The translations under genes and the position numbers were made by a program. Positions 57,442 through 64,000 of a stretch of 64,000 bases of DNA are shown one piece after another. Origin of the DNA: Sphingobacterium gobiense (GTDB lineage Bacteria > Bacteroidota > Bacteroidia > Sphingobacteriales > Sphingobacteriaceae). The stretch spans positions 868,001 to 932,000 of the forward strand of contig NZ_PVBS01000001.1 of the NCBI RefSeq assembly GCF_002980575.1, given 5' to 3'. Within the stretch, counting starts at the first letter, position 1, and each line of letters starts with the position of its first letter. The notes beneath the pieces are model-generated. The model was given only the letters and a program-made list of their open reading frames with translations. It made no database searches and was not told the DNA's origin.

Positions 57442-58215
57442 TTATTTGTTATCTACAACAGATTTAATTGTCTTTTGCATTTGTGCCATCATCGACGTTA
57501 GCGTTTCCATTGTAGGTTCGGGGCTGGGTCCAGGTAGTTCTGTACTGATAAATGCCTTTGCTTTCCAAATCTCAATGATATCTTCTGAACTTACCCAATA
57601 CGGTTCGTACGTCTTGTTATCCGAAACGAGCTTCAACCCCTTCTCCTCTTTAAATTTGTACGCTATACGTTTGTAGACTACACCATCTTCTTTGGAAACT
57701 ACAATATAGGTTTGATTGGGTTTGATATCGTGCCAGTTTTCAACATACTCTCCAATAATAACGCTTCCTGACGGAAGAGGCAACATCGAATCACCCTTGA
57801 TCTCAAAAGCACGATACGTTCCCTGTTTAAACATAGGAAGCGAAAATTTGGGCAGTTCCGCAACATATTCAGGGTCTCCATAACCATTTAAATAACCCGC
57901 ACTAGCTTTAACTGGCACCAGTTCAATGTTTTCCCGCTCATCTCCATCTACAGTTATACTTAACACCCGCAAATTTGACGCATTACTTTTAGGCTGAGGC
58001 CGCCATTTTTCGTCAATAACATCATTAGCGAGTTCATCCATAGTGAGATCATAAAATTGCGCTATTTTTCTTAGCAGTTCATATTTTGGTTCTGCCCGGT
58101 CTTCTTCATAAGCGCCTACAGACGCTCTTTTTATCTCTAGCACATCAGCAAATTGCTGTTGCGTTAAACCTTTTTTCTTTCTCAAAAACTTAAGATTCGA
58201 TGCTATATTCGACAT
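57442..58215 (-). CDS. XRE-HTH / S24 peptidase repressor, LexA-like
   Basis: 257 residues. HTH (residues 7-60: LKFLRKKKGLTQQQFADVLE, SVGAYEEDRAEP) followed by the S24 self-cleavage domain. An Ala106-Gly107 dipeptide within KASAGYLNGYGD is the likely cleavage site; nucleophile Ser143 is in FEIKGDSMLP, general base Lys182 in GVVYKRIAY. All three elements of LexA/CI autoproteolysis are intact, so it can be expected to respond to activated RecA. The HTH is XRE-type rather than the winged HTH of classical LexA. It diverges from a GIY-YIG gene over three operator-like palindromes. Confidence 0.9.
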   Translation of the reverse strand: MSNIASNLKFLRKKKGLTQQQFADVLEIKRASVGAYEEDRAEPKYELLRKIAQFYDLTMDELANDVIDEKWRPQPKSNASNLRVLSITVDGDERENIELVPVKASAGYLNGYGDPEYVAELPKFSLPMFKQGTYRAFEIKGDSMLPLPSGSVIIGEYVENWHDIKPNQTYIVVSKEDGVVYKRIAYKFKEEKGLKLVSDNKTYEPYWVSSEDIIEIWKAKAFISTELPGPSPEPTMETLTSMMAQMQKTIKSVVDNK

Positions 58216-58238
58216 ATTTTTCTAAAAAATTTTTATTT

Positions 58239-58307
58239 ACTAAATTAATTAGTATTATTGTGCCAATAAAATTAGTAAATAATAAACAGACAACCAAATT
58301 TATTAGT
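58239..58307. promoter_or_regulatory. cluster of three RCYAA-N5-TTAGT palindromes (candidate operators) between the S24 repressor and GIY-YIG gene
   Basis: Plus-strand sites: ACTAA-ATTAA-TTAGT (58239-58253), GCCAA-TAAAA-TTAGT (58262-58276) and ACCAA-ATTTA-TTAGT (58293-58307). All are 15 bases long with the same half-sites and spacing; centre-to-centre distances are 23 and 31 bases. A fourth lies in the imuA promoter at 41373-41387. Minus-strand candidates for the repressor -7 box (TAATTTAG, 58240-58247) overlap site one, so the repressor could shut off its own transcription. Confidence 0.65.
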
Positions 58308-58327
58308 ACATAAGTATCAATTAGCGC

Positions 58328-58657
58328 ATGACATCACATATTGTATATATTATTACAGATAGTAACCGAGCATATTTAGAAGTTGGATATTGCACCGATA
58401 TGCCCGCTCGCTTACAGGAGATACATCACACCTCTTCCGTCCTATTTGACGGTTCGCCTAAACTAAGCAACGTGGTTTATATGGAAATCTTCCAAAGCAA
58501 AGAGAAAGCGCTTTCCTACCGCGATACAATAAGACATTTCACCAGGATGCAGCGGGAAAAACTTATCCGTCTAAAAAATCCGAATTGGCTTAATCTTAAC
58601 GTTTCTTCATCCTATAGAAAGAGGCTGAATAACGAAAAAGTCGTTGTTTATGCTTAA
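58328..58657 (+). CDS. GIY-YIG nuclease-superfamily protein
   Basis: 109 residues, mainly a single GIY-YIG-like domain. HIVYIITDS corresponds to the GIY strand, AYLEVGYCTDMPARL to the YIG strand plus the catalytic-type Arg (R28), and KEKALSYRDTIRHFTR to the following helix. The first motif is altered (VYI rather than GIY), so activity is uncertain. The gene diverges from the S24 repressor and its promoter contains the three shared palindromes, so it may belong to the damage-induced set. No terminator is obvious. Confidence 0.65.
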   Translation: MTSHIVYIITDSNRAYLEVGYCTDMPARLQEIHHTSSVLFDGSPKLSNVVYMEIFQSKEKALSYRDTIRHFTRMQREKLIRLKNPNWLNLNVSSSYRKRLNNEKVVVYA

Positions 58658-58724
58658 TGCTAAACAACGACCTTTTAACAACCTTCCTTAAACTACTAAT
58701 CTACCTTCACGTCCTTTTATTGGA

Positions 58725-61700
58725 CTACCAGCCCGGCATGAAGTTTAATCCAAACGTACCGAATTTCGTTCGCGACGACACAAAGGGTATCGCATAATAC
58801 GGTTCCAGAATCATTGCACCAAATAAATTTACACGCATAGATATACCCGCACTAAATACGGGCACGCGATAATTTCTATCATAAACATATTCCCCAGGTA
58901 TGAGATTTCCGTTTTGATCACGTGCTGGTACTGTAGGTTTCTTATCTAAATTACTCACTATTTTATTTCCGCTATTCCAAGCTAAACCCGCGTCAAAGAA
59001 GAGATTCAGATCAGAAAACAATAAACCGGATTTTACTACAGCGAGTTGCTCGGGGCCTGTAAATGGTAGGCGTACTTCAAAGTTGCCGACCAACACTCTT
59101 GATCCCATTAAGTCATCAAAAGAAATATTTCCAACGCGGTCACGACTTAGGTTATCGTACCCCCGCACAAAAAACGGATAACCTATATAGTTGCCGCGCA
59201 AGCGGTTTGCATCATCACCCGAACGGATATAGGAATAGGCACGTGCTGCTATAGTTACCGGTTTAAAGCGTAGATAACGACGTACATCGATATTGTATAC
59301 CTGCATATTGATGTCACCGAAATATTGCCCTGCAGATACGCGGTAGCGAAACCCCTGTATTGGAGACGTTAAACCAAAGATAGAATTATCACCTACAAAA
59401 GCGGTACTGACCTGCTGCATAACTAGCGGATCTAGGCTAAAGCCCAATAAATCCATTGCTTCTTCGTTCGATAACCTCTGGCGATCTACGAAACCAAAAC
59501 TGAAATAACTTTGACGCCATTTTTCCACGCTATAACCATAGCGTGCCAATGCACCTCCTATTTCGAAGCGGTGATGCCTATTAAACGGATACGCCACAAA
59601 AGCATCTAATTGTGTCTCAAATTGACGGATAATGTAGTCACTGAGTATCAATTCATCACCCCTACCCAAATCGTCCATTTCATACGCCCGGAACCCGCTA
59701 CGATAAGGGATGTGTGAAAAAGAACCACCCCAATTCCAACGGCTCCGTTGATTCACATACGCTACCTGCCCACCAAAATCCTGTACCTCTCCGTTGATAT
59801 TCAAAGTAGAATAAATCTGATTGTAACCAAGAATATCAGAGAAAATACCAAAAATACCACCTGCCATTCCAGCTCCGTAACGTGTCCCGACGGTCATTCC
59901 GACGCCCGAATTCGCTAAATAGTCAAGCTTAAATTTCGAACGGTAAGGAACCGGTCTTATCAGCGCGGTATCAATCCGCCGATAGGCATTAAAACTTTGC
60001 AAATTTGTATTGACTATATTGACTCCACGATCTACATTCGGCGGCAACATTGCCGCTGTAAAATCAGAAGCACTGGCATCGATTACCTCGGGTTCAAAGT
60101 CTGACGCGTTTGCTTTATAGATACTGTATTGATTACCTTTAAAATACGAGTAAACAATGTCATCGTTGCTCGATATACTCATTGCTGGTGAATACTCCGT
60201 AATACCACTGATGCCTGTAAAATAATCGGTAAGCCGTTCTACGGTTGCCTGCTTTAATGAGTAGCGAAACATATTACGATAACCGTCTCCATTGGACAGG
60301 AAATAGATATAAGTTCCATTCCCCGAAAAATGTGGATTCAAATTGTTCGCTCCTGGAAAAATATCGATGGTTTTAACTTCCTTCGTAGCCACATCGATCA
60401 TCGCCATTCCCATCGGGATATCGACAGAACGGGAAGCACTTTCTAACGACATTCTGTCCGTGCTAAAAACGATAGCTTTTCCGTCCGGCGAAAAGCTGGG
60501 TTGGAAATCGGAATACCTATCATTCGTTAATTGCTCCAGTTCTTTGGTCCTGAAATTATAGATGTAAATATCACTCTGTCCTTCTTTCAATCCTGAAAAC
60601 GCTACACGGTCGCCATCAGGAGCAAAGTTGATATTTGTAAATTCCACGATGTCACTCATCGCTTCAAGAGCAACAGTTCTTCCGGTTTGCACGTCGATGA
60701 TCATCAATTTGTTTTTCCCTTCGCTAAATACACTGAAAGCGAAATATCGACTATCCGCTGAAAAGTCTCCTGCCGATTCCAAATAGCTAAATTCATCAAT
60801 GTCTTTGTTCGTTGTTCGACTTCCGAGTTTCCTTAGGATCTTGCCGGTTTGCGCATCAGCCAAAAAGAGATCAATACCAAAAAGATCTTTCTCCGACATA
60901 AAGGCGACTAAGCGTCCATCGGGCGAAATTGCCGGCGCTACGTTCATACGACCTGCGTTTTTGGAAGTAATCAGAGCCTGTCCGATGGGGCGGGAAGTCG
61001 TATCTTTATTTAGCGCTTTGAAAGTAGACTCCATCGTATTTCGCCATAACGTCGACATGGTCTGTGCATCGTAACCAAAAACTCGACGTATCCCCATCTC
61101 ATAACCGTATTTAGCCGTTTCCATAAACATCGGCATGATGACAGTGTCTCCGTAAGTAGCGCCAATATAGGCCAAAAATGCTTGACCATAACGATAAGGA
61201 AAATAATTGTACGATTGTTCCGTCAGTTGCTTTAACGATGGGATATCATTACGAGCGTATGCATCGCGCATCCACATCGCTGTAAAAGCGTCTTTCTTTC
61301 CAATAGATAGATACTCCGCCATTCCCTCCACCATCCATAAAGGGATATTACCTACATTCTCCAAACGTGTGGTATCTCTTCCTTCCATCAACATGCGGAA
61401 CTGGAAAGCGTGAACCATCTCGTGTCCTAATACGTGTCTCGTCTGATGGTTAATTTGCATAATCGGCATCACTACGCGCTGCTTAAACGCTTCTGTTACA
61501 CCTCCCGTACCGACAGATATTTCTCCAGATATGGCGGTCGTTTGTTGAAACTCCGGATGATTGTTATAAATAATAAGCGGATTTTTACGTAAAAACGTAT
61601 CCTGAAAGACCTGCTGGTGCATGTTATACCAGACTTCTGATTCTTTCGCCAACCAGGTCATCATACTATCGTTTTTAAGGTAGCTGTACATTTCAAAATG

Positions 61701-61904
61701 AGGCGTTTCCTTCACATCAAAATCTAGCTTCTTATAACGCATTTTATTTTGCCCGAAATATTGCGCCGAGGCAATATAAGGCGTAAGCGATAATAGCACT
61801 ATTACTACAATCGCCTGCTTGATTACCATTAAGCATCCCTTAGCTTGCATTCCTTTCCTTTTTATCTGCTTTTTAATCGTCCGACATGGAGATAAATATT
61901 TCAT
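58725..61904 (-). CDS. HExxH peptidase-like, PD40/TolB-propeller and beta-barrel outer-membrane protein
   Basis: 1059 residues from 61904; 1034 if the ATG at 61829 (MVIKQAIVVIVLLS) with a cleaner signal peptide is used. N-terminal gluzincin-like domain: zinc motif HEMVH at 161-165 in LGHEMVHAFQ, third ligand region WMVEGMAEYLS. Then four or more PD40/TolB propeller repeats (NVAPAISPDGRLVAFMSEKD, NINFAPDGDRVAFSGLKEG, QPSFSPDGKAIVFSTD). From about residue 640 a beta-rich region ends in an FGTFGLNFMPGW strand, resembling a BamA/OMP85-like barrel. It is probably an outer-membrane protein with a periplasmic or surface peptidase-like head; substrate unknown. Confidence 0.8.
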   Translation of the reverse strand: MKYLSPCRTIKKQIKRKGMQAKGCLMVIKQAIVVIVLLSLTPYIASAQYFGQNKMRYKKLDFDVKETPHFEMYSYLKNDSMMTWLAKESEVWYNMHQQVFQDTFLRKNPLIIYNNHPEFQQTTAISGEISVGTGGVTEAFKQRVVMPIMQINHQTRHVLGHEMVHAFQFRMLMEGRDTTRLENVGNIPLWMVEGMAEYLSIGKKDAFTAMWMRDAYARNDIPSLKQLTEQSYNYFPYRYGQAFLAYIGATYGDTVIMPMFMETAKYGYEMGIRRVFGYDAQTMSTLWRNTMESTFKALNKDTTSRPIGQALITSKNAGRMNVAPAISPDGRLVAFMSEKDLFGIDLFLADAQTGKILRKLGSRTTNKDIDEFSYLESAGDFSADSRYFAFSVFSEGKNKLMIIDVQTGRTVALEAMSDIVEFTNINFAPDGDRVAFSGLKEGQSDIYIYNFRTKELEQLTNDRYSDFQPSFSPDGKAIVFSTDRMSLESASRSVDIPMGMAMIDVATKEVKTIDIFPGANNLNPHFSGNGTYIYFLSNGDGYRNMFRYSLKQATVERLTDYFTGISGITEYSPAMSISSNDDIVYSYFKGNQYSIYKANASDFEPEVIDASASDFTAAMLPPNVDRGVNIVNTNLQSFNAYRRIDTALIRPVPYRSKFKLDYLANSGVGMTVGTRYGAGMAGGIFGIFSDILGYNQIYSTLNINGEVQDFGGQVAYVNQRSRWNWGGSFSHIPYRSGFRAYEMDDLGRGDELILSDYIIRQFETQLDAFVAYPFNRHHRFEIGGALARYGYSVEKWRQSYFSFGFVDRQRLSNEEAMDLLGFSLDPLVMQQVSTAFVGDNSIFGLTSPIQGFRYRVSAGQYFGDINMQVYNIDVRRYLRFKPVTIAARAYSYIRSGDDANRLRGNYIGYPFFVRGYDNLSRDRVGNISFDDLMGSRVLVGNFEVRLPFTGPEQLAVVKSGLLFSDLNLFFDAGLAWNSGNKIVSNLDKKPTVPARDQNGNLIPGEYVYDRNYRVPVFSAGISMRVNLFGAMILEPYYAIPFVSSRTKFGTFGLNFMPGW

Positions 61905-61935
61905 AATTAAAGATTAGTCTTTTCAAAAATACAAA

Positions 61936-64000
61936 TTATCTTTCTATTTCGTTTATTTCTGTCTCTTCTGATGCTTCCACTTCCGGGAATGTGAATAAGC
62001 TTTCTGCTTGTTCGTCTTCTATCAATGTCGTACTATCACGTTGCACCTCTACGCGAATCCGTGGGCTGGGACAGTTGTATTCCTTCTTAATCGCTACCTT
62101 AGGATCTGGAAACTTGCCTTTTGTGACACCTAATTCTGGTCGCTTATATAGCGCTTCCATAAATGCAGCGTATATCGGTAAAGCCGTTTTAGACCCCTCT
62201 CCCGTTTGGGAGCTTTTAAAACGAATGCTTTGTTCATCACACCCGACCCAAACACCTGCAATTAAGTCTTTTGTCACGCCCATATACCATCCATCAACGT
62301 AATCAGACGAAGTACCCGTTTTTCCTCCGATCTGATTTTCATTGCCGAAAAGGTCCCATTCCCAAAGTGCTTGCGATGTTCCCCCTGGCTCTTCTATCGT
62401 ACCACGCAGCATATATGTCATTAACCATGCGTTCTCGGGATCTACAACCTGCTTTTCTTTTGTTTTGAAAGATGCTATGCGCTTTCCTTCATTATTGTAA
62501 ATCTCGGAAACGAGAACCGGTTCCAGCCGTTTTCCCTCATTCAGGAAAGTCGCATAAGCATTCACCATTTCAAACACCGACACATCGTTTGAGCCAAGTC
62601 CTACCGATGGCACAGATTCCAAATGGCTCTCGATTCCACAGCGATGTGCCGTTTCCACAATTTTATCCCAGCCCACGTCCTTTGTTATCTGCGCTGTGAT
62701 TGTGTTTAGAGAACGAGCCATTGCCCAACGAAGCGACATATTACGATAAGAAAAACTCCAATCGGCATTTTTTGGTTCCCAAACCTCTTTTTCGCCTTGT
62801 TTGTTTACAAAGTCTAAGCGTACAGGTTTATCCTCATATTTATCACAAGGCTCCATACCATTTTCCAACGCTGTCAAATAAACAAAAGGTTTAAACGTAG
62901 AGCCTGCTTGTCGTTTTGCCTGATTTACATGGTCAAATTTATAGTAACGATGATTGATACCTCCCACCCATACTTTAATCTCCCCTTTATAAGGGTCCAT
63001 AGCCATCATACCGGTATTCAACATGCTCACATAATGTTTCAATGAATCCATCGTGGACATCTCTACTTTCTTATCCCCTTCCCATGTGAAAATGGTCATT
63101 TCCTTAGGTTTACGCATGATTTGGAATACCTTTTCTTCATCATCACCATATAGCTTCATCAACGATGTATAGCCGGGCAATTTCCTCGCCTTGTCTTCCA
63201 AAAAGCCAGAAATTACGGCTCCGCTTTTATCTCGCCATGGTTCCTCATTTCGCCACGTGTTGTCCAAGCGCTCTTGCAGCCCTTTCATCTGCTTGGTTAC
63301 TGTTTCTTCTGCCAACTGCTGCATACGCGAATCAATCGTTGTATATATCTTTAAACCAGCCGTATAAATATCGACATCATGCTCCTCACTCCATTTTTCC
63401 AGCCATTTTTCGACGGCCGCACGCAGATAAGAATCATTCGTTCCGCCTCTATCGGGGTTGTTAACATTCAAATCTAATGGTTCTTTGGCAAATGAAATAT
63501 ACTGCTCCTCGCTGATATATCCTTCTTTTTGCATCTGTCTTAGCACGACATTTCTACGCTCTTTTGATTTGTCCGGATTACGAATAGGGTTATAAAGCGT
63601 TGTTCCCTTTAACATGCCTATTAGCACAGCGGCTTCTGTAGCAGATAATTGGTTAGGTTGCTTATTGAAATATCGTAACGAAGCAGATTTAATACCATAG
63701 GCGTTATTACTAAACGACACCGTATTTAGATACATGGTGATAATTTCCTTTTTTTCGTATTTGCTTTCCAGTTTATAAGCAGTCATCCATTCTTTAAATT
63801 TCGTAACCCCCATACGCAATCCCGGAATATATCCAAGTAGACCCTGGGATTGGTTATATCGTGTTCGATAGAGGTTCTTGGCAAGCTGTTGTGTAATAGT
63901 ACTCCCACCACGCTTGTCACCTTTCAATGTAGATATAGCACTAGAAAACAGACCAATAAAATCTACACCATTATGTTTATAGAAACGAACATCTTCTGTG
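61936..64000 (-). CDS. penicillin-binding protein 1A (partial, runs off right edge)
   Basis: The C-terminal 688 residues or so are visible; the N-terminus lies beyond 64000. Glycosyltransferase domain: EDVRFYKHNGVDFIG and RGGSTITQQLAKNLY. Transpeptidase domain: SxxK in AGSTFKPFVYL, SxN in ARSLNTITAQ, KTG in GGKTGTSSDYVDG. It polymerises and cross-links peptidoglycan at the outer face of the inner membrane. The C-terminal tail (LFTFPEVEASEETEINEIER) is acidic and unstructured. The gene downstream is the PD40/barrel protein, 31 bases away. Confidence 0.93.
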   Translation of the reverse strand, partial: TEDVRFYKHNGVDFIGLFSSAISTLKGDKRGGSTITQQLAKNLYRTRYNQSQGLLGYIPGLRMGVTKFKEWMTAYKLESKYEKKEIITMYLNTVSFSNNAYGIKSASLRYFNKQPNQLSATEAAVLIGMLKGTTLYNPIRNPDKSKERRNVVLRQMQKEGYISEEQYISFAKEPLDLNVNNPDRGGTNDSYLRAAVEKWLEKWSEEHDVDIYTAGLKIYTTIDSRMQQLAEETVTKQMKGLQERLDNTWRNEEPWRDKSGAVISGFLEDKARKLPGYTSLMKLYGDDEEKVFQIMRKPKEMTIFTWEGDKKVEMSTMDSLKHYVSMLNTGMMAMDPYKGEIKVWVGGINHRYYKFDHVNQAKRQAGSTFKPFVYLTALENGMEPCDKYEDKPVRLDFVNKQGEKEVWEPKNADWSFSYRNMSLRWAMARSLNTITAQITKDVGWDKIVETAHRCGIESHLESVPSVGLGSNDVSVFEMVNAYATFLNEGKRLEPVLVSEIYNNEGKRIASFKTKEKQVVDPENAWLMTYMLRGTIEEPGGTSQALWEWDLFGNENQIGGKTGTSSDYVDGWYMGVTKDLIAGVWVGCDEQSIRFKSSQTGEGSKTALPIYAAFMEALYKRPELGVTKGKFPDPKVAIKKEYNCPSPRIRVEVQRDSTTLIEDEQAESLFTFPEVEASEETEINEIER

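Overview
The window looks like a chromosomal segment of a Bacteroidota bacterium, most likely from the Sphingobacteriaceae (Sphingobacterium, Pedobacter or a relative). That placement is inferred from several signs. Promoters fit the Bacteroidota form TTTG-N18/19-TAnnTTTG, very clearly in front of two tRNA genes and uppP. Shine-Dalgarno sites are absent. The gene content includes a CstA carbon-starvation transporter, a monomeric NADP-isocitrate dehydrogenase, a mitochondrial-type aconitase, DUF72 and a PD40/beta-barrel peptidase-like protein. The DNA is AT-rich and densely coding, mostly ordinary housekeeping genes. No prophage, CRISPR array or intact insertion sequence was seen.

Layout. 1-9.7 kb is an ion and membrane-transport block: a heavy-metal P-type ATPase (cut by the left edge), an MscS channel, a DUF389 membrane protein, UppP, a TrkA/TrkH potassium system, two small membrane proteins, a dicarboxylate/amino-acid symporter and NhaA. 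9.7-16.8 kb holds three tRNA genes (Ser-UGA, Arg-UCU, Ser-GCU), aconitase, Rpe and a PgpH-like HD phosphodiesterase. Both tRNA-Ser genes carry a related ~150-bp downstream unit that ends in a copy of that tRNA's own 3' end. 16.8-35.8 kb contains a patatin-like phospholipase, an SpmA/SpmB fusion, MgsA, CoaA, a second MscS channel, AccA, a polysaccharide deacetylase, YchF, DUF72, an MFS pump, TPR and NlpC/P60 proteins, UspA, the guaA-lipoprotein-RsmB operon and CstA.

35.9-41.3 kb is the imuA-imuB-dnaE2 mutagenic repair cassette. 41.5-48.4 kb carries an Alvin-type ferredoxin, a LuxC-like acyl-CoA reductase, FtsE, GrpE-DnaJ, a nucleotidyltransferase/metallophosphoesterase pair and an outer-membrane beta-barrel. 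48.4-64 kb carries monomeric IDH, RlpA, a ferredoxin-reductase-like protein, rimP-nusA-infB, a LexA-like XRE-S24 repressor diverging from a GIY-YIG protein, a large HExxH/PD40/beta-barrel protein and PBP1A (cut by the right edge).

The most interesting signal is a 15-bp operator-like palindrome, RCYAA-N5-TTAGT. It occurs three times between the S24 repressor and the GIY-YIG gene, and once inside the imuA promoter between the -33 and -7 positions, about 17 kb away. With the intact autocleavage residues of the S24 protein, this suggests a Bacteroidota SOS-type circuit in which this repressor controls itself, a GIY-YIG protein and the ImuA-ImuB-DnaE2 mutasome. The second unusual signal is the pair of tRNA-Ser 3'-end duplication units.
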